The notes beneath the pieces are model-generated. The model had not been told where the DNA came from. It saw only the letters and a list, made by a program, of their open reading frames with translations, and did not search any database. Position numbers and translations under genes: made by a program. A stretch of DNA of 64,000 nt from an uncultured Oscillospiraceae bacterium. Lineage in GTDB: Bacteria > Bacillota > Clostridia > Oscillospirales > Acutalibacteraceae. Below are positions 35,429-43,667 of the stretch, piece by piece (the stretch's first letter is position 1; each line of letters begins with the position of its first letter). The stretch lies in NCBI GenBank assembly GCA_958448165.1, contig CAUDCW010000005.1, positions 62,001-126,000 on the forward strand, in the 5' to 3' direction.

Positions 35429-35448
35429 TTTACCCCTGAGAATATAAT

Positions 35449-35505
35449 TTCCTGTCCGCAAAATGTTATTCACGCACAGCGCGCATAACATTCCGCAGAC
35501 AGGAA
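35449..35505 (+). terminator. Long hairpin after the transposase
   Basis: TTCCTGTC-GCA-AATGTTAT pairs with ATAACATT-GC-GACAGGAA around a loop of 15 bases. It lies inside the IS right end; no T run follows, so it may be a structural or regulatory element. Confidence 0.6.
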
Positions 35506-35647
35506 TGAAGAGTTGACACGGGGCAAATCAGAAAGCCTGATTGTACCGCAATCCAGTGTTCTTTTATTGCTTGAAGGATAATTATTTACACAAAATTTTA
35601 TGGGGTGCCTTCAGACCTTTTGTCTGCCATACCGTTATTTATTTTGA

Positions 35648-36202
35648 TTATACTCCTGTGATTTTTATTCTTTCTGTCTCAATGCCCGATTGTCCGTTGA
35701 CAATATCCTTTATCACAAGATTTGTATCGTCGTTCATTTCCGATTTTTTCAGCACTACACTACATTCTGAATTCTGTATGAACACAACACAGTCGGAATA
35801 TCCCTTTGCCTTAATAAGCCCCTCTATATTGCTCTGCTGTTGGTATATGTTCGCAATCTGTGCCGCATCCTCAACCGCTTTTTCCTTTGTGTCTTCGTCA
35901 TTTGAGGCGGACTCTATGACCTCCTTTGCCATATCAACTGTTTTATCCTGTGCTTTCTGGCGTTCGGTACGGACATCTGCAAAATACTCATCTGCGGATT
36001 TACCGTTTGCCGTTGAGCTGTTCTTATCTTTGTCTGAAACCGACTTGTCTGATTGCTTATTCACAAGCTGAGCCTGACCTATTGCGCTGTCGGCACTCGT
36101 TTTGACAAGCTCGCTGTCCGAAAACTGCCAGTTAAGATACACCGCCGCACCCAGAGCCAGAACAAGTGAAGCAAGAATTATTTGTCGCTTTCCGATTTTC
36201 AT
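35648..36202 (-). CDS. spoIIIAH: Stage III sporulation protein AH
   Basis: The 184-residue protein has one N-terminal membrane helix (RQIILASLVLALGAAVYLNW) and an extracytoplasmic ring-building domain with a charged helix and YscJ/FliF-like fold. It is the mother-cell partner of SpoIIQ across the engulfing membranes. GGAGGAAT precedes the ATG at 36202. Last gene of the spoIIIA operon. Confidence 0.9.
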   Translation of the reverse strand: MKIGKRQIILASLVLALGAAVYLNWQFSDSELVKTSADSAIGQAQLVNKQSDKSVSDKDKNSSTANGKSADEYFADVRTERQKAQDKTVDMAKEVIESASNDEDTKEKAVEDAAQIANIYQQQSNIEGLIKAKGYSDCVVFIQNSECSVVLKKSEMNDDTNLVIKDIVNGQSGIETERIKITGV

Positions 36203-36204
36203 TT

Positions 36205-36792
36205 TTATTCCTCCGTTTGTTGAGATAATTTTGTTATGCAAACCCTTGCCGATGATATATTAAGTGATTTTGTGACTGCGTCAAGAACCCGTTCCTGAAT
36301 CACCGAGTTGTCGCCGCCGTCACAAACAATCAACACCCCCCTTACGTCAGGTTCTATTATTTTAAGCAACATTCCTTCCTCACTTCCGTCAGAATTGCGA
36401 AGCGAAAAGAACTCTGTGTCAATGCTTTCGTTGGCATTTTCCGAGTCTGCTCCGCCGGTGCTTTGCTTTTGGTTGACGGCATATACATTTTCACTGCTGT
36501 TGTCGAGTGTTAAAAACACCTCGGCTTTGCCAACTCCGTCAATTTTTGAGATTATTTTTGACAGTTCGTCTTGAATTGAGTCTTTATATTCGCTGAGGTC
36601 AGTGTATGAATCTTTGTTCTGCGAAGCCTTTTTGCTTTCGCTTTCCGACCCCGACCTGCCGCCGATAAAGGTTGAAATAAAAATCAGTCCTATCCCGACG
36701 ATACACAGGACGATAATAAGCTTTTTTATTTTATCGTCCTTTAATGCGTTTGAAAGCTTTGATTTGATTTTGCTTATTTTCTCGTCATTCAT
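36205..36792 (-). CDS. spoIIIAG: Stage III sporulation protein AG
   Basis: The 195-residue protein has a membrane helix near 26-44 (LIIVLCIVGIGLIFISTFIG) and a ring-building motif domain. SpoIIIAG forms the large ring of the feeding-tube channel. ATG at 36792 overlaps the end of spoIIIAF by eight bases. Confidence 0.92.
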   Translation of the reverse strand: MNDEKISKIKSKLSNALKDDKIKKLIIVLCIVGIGLIFISTFIGGRSGSESESKKASQNKDSYTDLSEYKDSIQDELSKIISKIDGVGKAEVFLTLDNSSENVYAVNQKQSTGGADSENANESIDTEFFSLRNSDGSEEGMLLKIIEPDVRGVLIVCDGGDNSVIQERVLDAVTKSLNISSARVCITKLSQQTEE

Positions 36793-37273
36793 CTTCCGAA
36801 CCCCCGACCAGGACCTTGCAATCAAGACCAAGGTTATCTTTGATCCTGTTTTTTATTTTAAGTCCCTGCCCCCTGTCCTCATTACTTATGTATATTACTG
36901 ATTCTATGCCCTTTATGTCATAGATTTTGTCGCTATCTGTTTTTATCTCAATTTTTTGCGCTGTTATCCCGATTTCACGAAGCTGCTCTTCCACAAGCGA
37001 TTTCACCTTTTCCTTCGCAAGAGATGCTGCGTCTGTTTGAGTTTTTTCCTCAAAATCGGAAAAGCTCTTTTCTTCAAGCTTCACCTGTCCGACCTCGTCC
37101 GAAACAGCGCTGACAACCGAGCCTAAGGGCAGGATTATAACACTAATCATAAATATTCCGACGGCAAAGCGGACGACCTTTGATATTTTTCCGTTGGGCA
37201 ACAGCATTTCACACACAAGACACATTGCGGCGCCGGCACAGATTGAGCAAGCCCAGATTATAACTTCATTCAT
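36785..37273 (-). CDS. spoIIIAF: Stage III sporulation protein AF
   Basis: The 162-residue protein has two N-terminal membrane helices (about 3-25 and 34-55) and a cytoplasmic or intermembrane alpha/beta domain. AGGAGG precedes the ATG at 37273; the longer open frame upstream is just the spoIIIAE region in another frame. Confidence 0.9.
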   Translation of the reverse strand: MNEVIIWACSICAGAAMCLVCEMLLPNGKISKVVRFAVGIFMISVIILPLGSVVSAVSDEVGQVKLEEKSFSDFEEKTQTDAASLAKEKVKSLVEEQLREIGITAQKIEIKTDSDKIYDIKGIESVIYISNEDRGQGLKIKNRIKDNLGLDCKVLVGGSEDE

Positions 37274-37275
37274 TT

Positions 37276-38421
37276 TTAAGAACCTCCTAAAATCAACAGT
37301 ATAGCAGTTGAAATTATCATAACGGTCATACAGCAAAGCAGCAAAACAAGCAGCAGTGTTACAACCTTTTTCACGCCGCACAACAGAGAATGAGGTGCAC
37401 CGAGAGAAAACACCTCTGCAACGGCGGCGCTGCAGCTTATTGTGAACAGCCAGATTACACATTTGATAATCGCCGGCAGAAACAAAGCCACCGTTCCGAT
37501 GATCGCAAAAACGCCTACGCCCGACTTCAGCAGCTTCAGACTGCTTTGTATCGTCAGAAAAGCGTCGCTCAAAGCTCCGCCCACAACCGGCACAAAGGAG
37601 CTTATCGCAAACTTTGCCGCCTTTATGCCCGTATTGTCAGCCGCACTGCCGATGAAGCTTTGTATCGACAGCACAGAAACAAACAACGACATCATAAAAG
37701 AAACTATCCATTTAAAAGACGAATGAACAAGGTTAATAATTCCGACGAGCTTGATTTTACTGCATAAAGAGGATATTACGGAAATGCCGAGCAGAATATT
37801 CAGCACCGGCGACAGAAGCCTTGCGCCGATTTGCGAGATAACCTCGCCTGCCGCCATAACCGTTGTATAGTATGACGCACCCGTAATAGAGCTGCCCGAA
37901 GCGACAAGTATTCCGGCCATTATCGGAACATATAAAAGCATAAATGAAGCGGCGTTTTTTATGGCAGCTGTGCCTGATGACAGCACATCGGCAACAGGGA
38001 ACACAACAACGCCGCAAAGACAAAGTGCGGCTATTATCGCTACAGTTCCGTCAAGCGGTGAAGCGCCGCTGAGGTCTTTCAGGCAATCGGAAAGAGCACA
38101 GAAAATCACAATACCTATGACCGCAAGCATACATGCAAGAGGCTGAAATGCGCTGTCGCCGAAAAGCTTTAATATTTCAATGAACACTTCGCCGACGCTG
38201 AGTTGATTTAACTGCTGCCAATCGGGCGAATTTATACCAAGCTCCTCTAAGGTATCCTTTGCATCATCGGGCAGGCTGTAATAAAGATCGTCTGCGCCGC
38301 TTTTGTCAAGCTGTGAATTATAATAATCACGCAAATCCCCGTCAGCTTCTGCCGCATCTGCCCCTATAATGCTGAATGTGGCTAAAAGCAAGGTAAAAAT
38401 AACAATCAGAATTCTTTTCAT
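37276..38421 (-). CDS. spoIIIAE: Stage III sporulation protein AE
   Basis: The 381-residue multispanning membrane protein has a signal-like N-terminus and about eight helices in the family pattern (GASYYTTVMAAGEVISQIGA, SFVPVVGGALSDAFLTIQSS). It is the largest membrane component of the SpoIIIA complex. ATG at 38421 is preferred over a GTG at 38430. Confidence 0.93.
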   Translation of the reverse strand: MKRILIVIFTLLLATFSIIGADAAEADGDLRDYYNSQLDKSGADDLYYSLPDDAKDTLEELGINSPDWQQLNQLSVGEVFIEILKLFGDSAFQPLACMLAVIGIVIFCALSDCLKDLSGASPLDGTVAIIAALCLCGVVVFPVADVLSSGTAAIKNAASFMLLYVPIMAGILVASGSSITGASYYTTVMAAGEVISQIGARLLSPVLNILLGISVISSLCSKIKLVGIINLVHSSFKWIVSFMMSLFVSVLSIQSFIGSAADNTGIKAAKFAISSFVPVVGGALSDAFLTIQSSLKLLKSGVGVFAIIGTVALFLPAIIKCVIWLFTISCSAAVAEVFSLGAPHSLLCGVKKVVTLLLVLLLCCMTVMIISTAILLILGGS

Positions 38422-38432
38422 TTTAAACACCG

Positions 38433-38828
38433 TTATCCGCCGATGATATTCTCGGCGAAATTTATTATTTCTTCAAGCATCGGCACACACAGCAACACAA
38501 CAGCTATTTTGCCGGCAAGCTCAACCTTCCCTGCCAATGCACCCTGTCCTGCGTCCCTGCAGGAATCTGCGCTGAACTGGCAGATATAGCATATTCCTAT
38601 TGACTTAAGCAGAATACCCACGTTTTTGCCGGAATCGCCGATAAGCTCCGACAGTCGCTTGATAAGGTCTGTTGCAGGCGAAATTGAATTAAGTATCAAG
38701 GCGAAAATAATAACGCCTGTGATCATCGCCGTAAGCATCGCGATTTCGGGGTTGTACCGTTTGAGCAATACCGCAAACACTGCCGCTGCTGCCGCCGCTA
38801 TACATATAACAAATACATCCATAATCAA
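38433..38828 (-). CDS. spoIIIAD: Stage III sporulation protein AD
   Basis: The 131-residue protein has four helices and family segments such as KRYNPEIAMLTAMITGVIIF and GICYICQFSADSCRDAGQGA. It starts four bases inside spoIIIAC. Confidence 0.93.
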   Translation of the reverse strand: MIMDVFVICIAAAAAAVFAVLLKRYNPEIAMLTAMITGVIIFALILNSISPATDLIKRLSELIGDSGKNVGILLKSIGICYICQFSADSCRDAGQGALAGKVELAGKIAVVLLCVPMLEEIINFAENIIGG

Positions 38829-39019
38829 AGACCGAACAGGGTTTTTATGGTTGTGAACAGTCCGCTTATTTCATAGACTATCATCAGCAAAACAACAATC
38901 AGCCCTGCAAGAGTTGTCATCATCGCCTGCTCCTCTCTGCCCGAGCGAATAAGCACCTGGTTGAGTACAGCAACAATAATGCCGATTGCCGCAATCTTAA
39001 ATATTAAATCAACGTTCAT
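38825..39019 (-). CDS. spoIIIAC: Stage III sporulation protein AC
   Basis: This is the usual 64-residue two-helix protein (LIFKIAAIGIIVAVLNQVL; GLIVVLLMIVYEISGLF). Of two close ATGs the second (39019) has proper spacing from AAAGG. Confidence 0.94.
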   Translation of the reverse strand: MNVDLIFKIAAIGIIVAVLNQVLIRSGREEQAMMTTLAGLIVVLLMIVYEISGLFTTIKTLFGL

Positions 39020-39031
39020 TACATTCATCCT

Positions 39032-39529
39032 TTAAATAAAAAACAGTCCTGCGCCTATGCCGCAAAAGGTTCCGAGCAGACGGTAAAGCTTTGACTTTTT
39101 TACACTTTCTTCACGCTGTGAGTCAAGAAGCTGTTTTACAAGTGAAATATACAAATCGCAGTGCGCAAGCTCGCCGTCGCAGTCGGTTGAACCAAGGCTT
39201 GAAAAGAAATCAAAAACAAGCTTTTTATCGCTGTCGTTCAGCCCGTAGGAGTGCGGAATTGAACGGATTGCAGTGCTTGCGGCTTCTTTTGTGCCAAGGG
39301 TTAACAGATTGTCAGCCATAACGCCGAGCATCGGGTCTATCATTTTCTGCTCGCTTGAAAGCAGGGTCGGAAGCTCGCTTAATGTGTAACCAAGCTTTTC
39401 CCTCAGAGCAGTGAGGAAAAGCAAAAGCTGGTCAAAAAACAATATTCTGTTTGCCGTTCTTCGTGAAATCATAAGACCCGACAGCACTCCTGCGGAAATT
39501 ATCATTATTATTCCTGCTGTTTTGAACAT
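39032..39529 (-). CDS. spoIIIAB: Stage III sporulation protein AB
   Basis: The 165-residue protein has an N-terminal membrane helix (AGIIMIISAGVLSGLMIS), a soluble helical domain related to T2SS-F proteins, and a C-terminal helix (GTFCGIGAGLFFI). AGGAGG lies nine bases before the ATG at 39529, which sits 98 bases inside the 3' end of spoIIIAA. Confidence 0.92.
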   Translation of the reverse strand: MFKTAGIIMIISAGVLSGLMISRRTANRILFFDQLLLFLTALREKLGYTLSELPTLLSSEQKMIDPMLGVMADNLLTLGTKEAASTAIRSIPHSYGLNDSDKKLVFDFFSSLGSTDCDGELAHCDLYISLVKQLLDSQREESVKKSKLYRLLGTFCGIGAGLFFI

Positions 39530-40475
39530 TGAGCAGTGCCTCCTTGTCGAACACCTCTTTGATTTCTCCGGGATTTTCACGGTTTTTGAGAAAAACAATT
39601 TTATCAAAAGCTCCTGTTCTCAACAGTGCGATGCCCTGCGGCTTTTTAAGCAGTTCAGAAGCGTTTGCGGCATGAATTGTGGCTATAACACGTACGCCTG
39701 CGTTCAGGCTTTGCTCAAGCAAAAAGGTTTCGTCCGGGGTGCCGATTTCGTCGCATATAACATAATCAGGCGACAGACATCTGACAGCCTGCATAACACC
39801 GTCGCTCTTAGAATATCCGTCAAGCACATCGCAATATCCCAAGTCATTCTGCGCTACTCCTGCAAACACCGCGGCAATTTCTCCGCGTTCGTCAATGACC
39901 GCTGTTTTTTTTGCATAAACCGTTGAAAGCTGACGGGCAAGGTCACGGAGCAGAGTTGTTTTTCCGCAAGACGGAGGACCGCATATGAGCAAGCCGCCGT
40001 TAAGCTTTTTTATGTAATCAAGCAGTTTATCTGCACAGCCGAAAATCTCTCTTGCGATACGGATATTAACGCCCGATATATCACGCACGTTATATATCTC
40101 TCCGCTGCGGTAAACTGCTGTGCCGCAAAGACCTGCACGGTGTCCGCCCTGCATTGTGATAAAGCCCTTGCGAATCTCATTCTGGCGGCTGTAAACAGAG
40201 TAACTGCAAAGGTTCTGAAAGCAGTCGGAAATATCACGCTGGGTTGCGATTATCATTTTGCCCGACACAAGTTCTGTCACAGCCCTGCCGTCACAGGTGA
40301 GGAAGAACATCTGACTTGCCGTATAGATTGCAAGCGGCTTGTTCACCCTGAGTCTTATCTCCTGTGCCGACGCTTTGACCTCGTCGCCTATTCTGATAAT
40401 CCGCTCAAACAGACGTTGTCCAAGACCTCCTGCCGCCTTATCAAAACGTCTTATTGCATCACGGTTTTCGTTCAT
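39432..40475 (-). CDS. spoIIIAA: Stage III sporulation protein AA (secretion-type ATPase)
   Basis: The 347-residue ATPase is related to VirB11/PilT enzymes and powers the SpoIIIA complex. Walker A is ICGPPSCGKTTLLRDLAR, with an Asp/Glu box in TAVIDERGEIAA and Walker B in SPDYVICDEIGTPDET. The last 32 residues overlap spoIIIAB and look unlike a conserved end, so an extended C-terminus or a lost stop is possible. AAAGGATG precedes the ATG at 40475. First gene of the operon. Confidence 0.93.
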   Translation of the reverse strand: MNENRDAIRRFDKAAGGLGQRLFERIIRIGDEVKASAQEIRLRVNKPLAIYTASQMFFLTCDGRAVTELVSGKMIIATQRDISDCFQNLCSYSVYSRQNEIRKGFITMQGGHRAGLCGTAVYRSGEIYNVRDISGVNIRIAREIFGCADKLLDYIKKLNGGLLICGPPSCGKTTLLRDLARQLSTVYAKKTAVIDERGEIAAVFAGVAQNDLGYCDVLDGYSKSDGVMQAVRCLSPDYVICDEIGTPDETFLLEQSLNAGVRVIATIHAANASELLKKPQGIALLRTGAFDKIVFLKNRENPGEIKEVFDKEALLNVQNSRNNNDNFRRSAVGSYDFTKNGKQNIVF

Positions 40476-40575
40476 TTTAATCATCCTTTCGAGTTGTTCA
40501 CTCAATTATATGGACGAGTCTATAAAAATATGATAAAAAATTACGGCCTGTCCGAATAACGAACAGACCATTTTA

Positions 40576-40764
40576 TCAACCTCTGTTTTGGCGAACTAAA
40601 TTGTTAACATACTCTTGCATTTCAACCTTTGACTTTATATTATGCGTTCCGTCGATAACAGCTTGCTTCTGCGATTCTGACATCTGTGAAAAGCTCTGAA
40701 GCGCATCTGCATTTTTTGCAAGAGCCATCGAAAAACCAAGCGGCAATTCAGCCATTATATCCAT
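40576..40764 (-). CDS. Small conserved protein, unknown function
   Basis: The 62-residue soluble protein begins AELPLGFSMALAKNADAL and has an amphipathic middle (SESQKQAVIDGTHNIKSK). Similar short proteins recur in clostridial genomes, to my recollection, without an assigned role. It stands alone upstream of spoIIIAA and facing away from the tRNA cluster. Confidence 0.75.
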   Translation of the reverse strand: MDIMAELPLGFSMALAKNADALQSFSQMSESQKQAVIDGTHNIKSKVEMQEYVNNLVRQNRG

Positions 40765-40902
40765 ATATTCACCCCGATATTATCATAGCTCGGCAAAAAG
40801 ATATTATACCAATTTCAAAAGCAGATATTATTGAGTAAAAAAGGCAAAACTGACGCAAATCAAAATTTTTTTAATTTTAAGCAAAGAATTTCAAAAAAAG
40901 GC

Positions 40903-40934
40903 TTGACTATTTTTGCTAAATATGATATTATAAT
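40903..40934 (+). promoter_or_regulatory. Promoter of tRNA-Ser (UGA)
   Basis: TTGACT with TATTAT at 17 bp (or TATAAT at 20 bp) lies 15 bases before the tRNA. Confidence 0.7.
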
Positions 40935-40948
40935 CAAGCTGATTGCAC

Positions 40949-41037
40949 GGAGGGGTGTCCGAGCGGTTTAAGGAGCTAGTCTTGAAAACTAGTGATTCCG
41001 AAAGGAACCAAGGGTTCGAATCCCTTCCCCTCCGCCA
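40949..41037 (+). tRNA. tRNA-Ser (UGA)
   Basis: 89-nt class II cloverleaf with a long variable arm, anticodon TGA in TTGAAAA, T-loop TTCGAAT, encoded CCA. Confidence 0.97.
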
Positions 41038-41085
41038 TTAATTTTTGCAAACAGCAATTGTTAATATTATTGTTGTTTGCCCTAC

Positions 41086-41175
41086 GGAGGATTACTCAAG
41101 TGGTGAAGAGGCTCCCCTGCTAAGGGAGTAGGTCGGGTAACCGGCGCGAGGGTTCAAATCCCTTGTCCTCCGCCA
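41086..41175 (+). tRNA. tRNA-Ser (GCU)
   Basis: 90-nt class II cloverleaf, anticodon GCT in CTGCTAA, long variable arm, T-loop TTCAAAT, encoded CCA. A hairpin with T run follows (CCGGCTTG/CAAGTCGG). Confidence 0.96.
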
Positions 41176-41281
41176 GAAAAACCGGCTTGTATTACAAGTC
41201 GGTTTTTCTAATTTTACACACTCAAAGTCTTTTATATTTTCCGCATAATTTTATGCAATAAAACGTCGGACGAGTGATTGT

Positions 41282-41358
41282 GTTTCCGTAGCTCAGCTGG
41301 ATAGAGCAACCGCCTCCTAAGCGGTAGGTCGGGTGTTCGAATCACCTCGGGAACGCCA
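41282..41358 (+). tRNA. tRNA-Arg (CCU)
   Basis: 77-nt cloverleaf, anticodon CCT in the loop CTCCTAA, T-loop TTCGAAT, encoded CCA. The following stretch to 41521 holds an imperfect GGGGTAAGAAG/CTTCCCCC hairpin and nothing else I recognise. Confidence 0.95.
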
Positions 41359-41521
41359 AGCAACGGTCTGGGGTAAGAAGCCAATTTTCTTTCTGCCTCT
41401 TCCCCCATGACTGATTTAAGTTCTCGTTTTTAAATTATCTTTCATAATCACAGGCTAAAAATTGTGATTATAATATTCAACTTAATACGCGTTAATCTCA
41501 CGCAAGTGAGTTAACATATAT

Positions 41522-41561
41522 GGAGATGTACCCAAGTGGCTGAAGGGTCCGCACTCGAAAT
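41522..41561 (+). pseudogene. 5' half of a tRNA-Ser (CGA), split at the anticodon loop (probable attL)
   Basis: GGAGATGTACCCAAGTGGCT, then GAAGGGTCCGCACTCGAAAT, is a normal tRNA-Ser 5' half through the anticodon loop CTCGAAA. After it the expected TGCGG strand is replaced by unrelated sequence (TCTCTGTAGTTTAGG). The core ACTCGAAAT (41553-41561) recurs in the intact tRNA-Ser at 41757-41765. This looks like the left junction of the element to the right. Confidence 0.8.
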
Positions 41562-41645
41562 TCTCTGTAGTTTAGGCTCTTTCGTCCACTCGTTTTCCCT
41601 TATTTTCAAGGGTTTTGCCGGGTTCAAAAAACTAAATAATTTGTT

Positions 41646-41667
41646 GTTCTAACACGCCGTTCTAACA
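41646..41667. repeat. Two GTTCTAACA repeats, candidate integrase arm sites (left set)
   Basis: GTTCTAACA occurs at 41646-41654 and 41659-41667, 13 bp apart. The reverse complement occurs twice at 41887-41916 on the other side of the tRNA, the layout expected for arm-type integrase sites. Confidence 0.6.
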
Positions 41668-41724
41668 TTTTGGTTTTTCCTCATTTTTGAGGTTCAGAGT
41701 GTTTCAATCGTGTTTGACATACAT

Positions 41725-41813
41725 GGAGACGTATCGAAGTGGTCATAACGGGACTGACTCGAAATCAGTTGTACCTCACGGTACCGTGGGTTCGAATCCC
41801 ACCGTCTCCGCCA
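41725..41813 (+). tRNA. tRNA-Ser (CGA), element-borne
   Basis: 89-nt class II cloverleaf with anticodon CGA in CTCGAAA, T-loop TTCGAAT and encoded CCA. Its sequence differs from the chromosomal 5' half at 41522 except at the core ACTCGAAAT. It probably replaces the tRNA function destroyed by integration. Confidence 0.95.
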
Positions 41814-41815
41814 CA

Positions 41816-41847
41816 AAGTCCAGTAAACTCAAGGGTTTGCTGGACTT
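41816..41847 (+). terminator. Terminator of tRNA-Ser (CGA)
   Basis: AAGTCCAG-AAAC pairs with GTTT-CTGGACTT, then TTCTTTTTTT. Confidence 0.88.
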
Positions 41848-41886
41848 TTCTTTTTTTGCATACACCTGACGAAACCATTATTTTCG

Positions 41887-41916
41887 TGTTAGAACTGGCT
41901 GATTCTTTGTTAGAAC
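41887..41916. repeat. Two TGTTAGAAC repeats, candidate integrase arm sites (right set)
   Basis: TGTTAGAAC at 41887-41895 and 41908-41916, 21 bp apart, is the reverse complement of the left pair at 41646. Confidence 0.6.
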
Positions 41917-41925
41917 AACATTATC

Positions 41926-43167
41926 CTAATCCGAATCCGGGTTCATATCTGGTTCTTTGTTCTCGCCTTGATCGGTCATATCTTCCCATCGACTTCCGAA
42001 GTCATCTGAACCCGGAAGGAGCATTCCTTTTTCCATCGCTTGTGCAGAGGAAATTTTGGATCTGTAGTCGAGATGGGCGTAAATATTTGCGGTTGTGCTG
42101 AAGTCCGAGTGACCAAGCCATTCTTGAATCTGCTTAAGTGGTACGCCATTTGCAAGCAGCAGGCTGGCACAACTATGTCGAAGATCATGAAAACGCATTT
42201 TCGGCATCCCGTGCTTTTGGATAAACTTCGGAAAATACTCGGTTAAATAGTTTGGTCGCATCCGCTCTCCCAGTTCGTTCACAAAGACATAACCATCGTA
42301 ATCGTAGTTATAGCAGTTTCCACAGACCTTTTTATTTAGCTCCTGCGCTTCTTTTACCTTCATGAAATATTCCCGAAAGCTCCCAACCAAAGGAAGAGTT
42401 CTGAGGCTAGATTTCGTTTTTGCGGAATCCTGTTCGATGATCTGATTTGTGCCGTCGATTGTTGCCTCCGTAACCGTTCGTTTAATGGTAAGTGTTCCAC
42501 GATTAAAATCGATTGCATCCCATTTCAGCCCGATCACCTCACCACGCCGCAGCCCATAGAAAGCCGCCACTAAGACGGGAAGCTCCAACCGTGTCCCTTT
42601 TACGATTTCAAACAGCCTTTGCATTTGTTCTGCATCAAGGAAAGTCGGCTGGAAGGTATTCTTTCTCGGTCGGTCAACCTTCATTGCCACATTTTGCGGA
42701 ACCATATCCGTTTTCATTGCATACTTCAAGGCCTGATATATTACCGCATGATAGTGAATCACCGAGTTTGGCTTTACGATTTTTAGTTTTTCCGTATAGA
42801 ACTGCTGAATGTGTCGAGCTTCAAGTTCTTTCAGCAGTATTCCTTTCTTGCGAAAATACGGTGCGATTGTACTATTGACCATTCCCTGATACGAACCAAA
42901 AGTTGCGGGCTTGATTCTCGCTCTGACAATTTCAAGCCATTGCTCTAAGTAGTCGGCAAAAAGCATATCCGAGCTGAGACCACCGGAAACTGTCGGTACC
43001 TCAAAGGTGCTTCGGATACGGACAAGTTCTTCCTCTGCCCGCCGCTTGTTGCCCTTTTGGGGCAAGCCTGTTGACACCCATTTTTGATGACGCTTTCCTG
43101 TGGCGTCCTTATAACTGAGAACAGCGTAATAATAGCCATTCTTTACTGTAAGAGTTCCTGATACCAT
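41926..43167 (-). CDS. Tyrosine site-specific integrase
   Basis: The 413-residue protein has an N-terminal AP2-like arm-binding domain (VKNGYYYAVLSYKDATGKRH), a core-binding SAM-like domain (about 60-170) and a catalytic domain with the first Arg in YGLRRGEVIGLKW, HDLRH (His, second Arg), GHSDFSTTANIYAH with the following His region, and the Tyr nucleophile in IYAHL. It belongs to the Tn916/phage Int group. The ATG at 43167 follows GGAGGT. It faces the attachment region and would integrate and excise the element. Confidence 0.95.
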   Translation of the reverse strand: MVSGTLTVKNGYYYAVLSYKDATGKRHQKWVSTGLPQKGNKRRAEEELVRIRSTFEVPTVSGGLSSDMLFADYLEQWLEIVRARIKPATFGSYQGMVNSTIAPYFRKKGILLKELEARHIQQFYTEKLKIVKPNSVIHYHAVIYQALKYAMKTDMVPQNVAMKVDRPRKNTFQPTFLDAEQMQRLFEIVKGTRLELPVLVAAFYGLRRGEVIGLKWDAIDFNRGTLTIKRTVTEATIDGTNQIIEQDSAKTKSSLRTLPLVGSFREYFMKVKEAQELNKKVCGNCYNYDYDGYVFVNELGERMRPNYLTEYFPKFIQKHGMPKMRFHDLRHSCASLLLANGVPLKQIQEWLGHSDFSTTANIYAHLDYRSKISSAQAMEKGMLLPGSDDFGSRWEDMTDQGENKEPDMNPDSD

Positions 43168-43275
43168 TTTTATTACCTCCGGAATAATAGATTTGTACAC
43201 AGGCCTCTCCCACCGATGAGTCTATTTTACTCTGTCGGTGGTAGATACTCAATTATGCGATTATGCAGAAATAGT

Positions 43276-43500
43276 TCAAATCGCAGTCGTGCCCTGATCC
43301 ATGACATATTCGATTACATTGACCTTGGGAATCCTAAAGGAATTTCCTATTTTCAGCCCTCTTATGTAACCATCATTTATTAAGTCGTACGCAAGATGCC
43401 GACTGATTCCAAGCATAGATTGAAGCTGGGCGATATTCACGATGTCTGGATATTCCGGAAACATCATTTGATACAGCTCTCTCAATTCGGATTTCTTCAT
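43276..43500 (-). CDS. Excisionase-like helix-turn-helix protein
   Basis: The 74-residue protein has the DNA-binding pattern IVNIAQLQSMLGISRHLAYD followed by LINDGYIRGLKIGNSFRIPK, the winged-helix excisionase/MerR-like small domain. Lying directly upstream of the integrase, it probably acts as the recombination directionality factor. Its ATG overlaps the stop of the preceding small frame (TAATG). Confidence 0.88.
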   Translation of the reverse strand: MKKSELRELYQMMFPEYPDIVNIAQLQSMLGISRHLAYDLINDGYIRGLKIGNSFRIPKVNVIEYVMDQGTTAI

Positions 43501-43667
43501 TATTGTTCACTCGCTTCTCTCATATGTTTTTGTCCAGCCTCTTTTGTCTGAATGATATAGTCATATCCATATCGATGATTGCAAAAGTCACAACAATCCT
43601 TGCTTTGAACATACCTGTCCCGTGAAATAATATAATCATGGGTGTCAAAAAACTGACCGAGGCATAT
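43500..43667 (-). pseudogene. Cys-containing small protein, probably frameshifted
   Basis: A 55-codon frame without a start codon (directly preceded by a stop) reads HDYIISRDRYVQSKDCCDFC followed by NHRYGYDYIIQTK and ends overlapping the excisionase ATG. The CCDFC motif could bind zinc. It continues the preceding 71-residue gene if one base is shifted near LKLKLD, so the two may be a single broken gene. Confidence 0.55.

Larger units (their letters stand above)
34115..35605 (+). mobile_element. IS256-family insertion sequence
   Basis: The element has imperfect terminal inverted repeats: the left end AAAAGTTTGTGTAAA and the complement of the right end, AAAATTTTGTGTAAA. A second shared inner block, CTTTCAAGCAATAA/CCTTCAAGCAATAA, lies inside each. 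It carries one transposase gene. No target-site duplication could be made out, so the exact outer bases are approximate. Confidence 0.85.
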
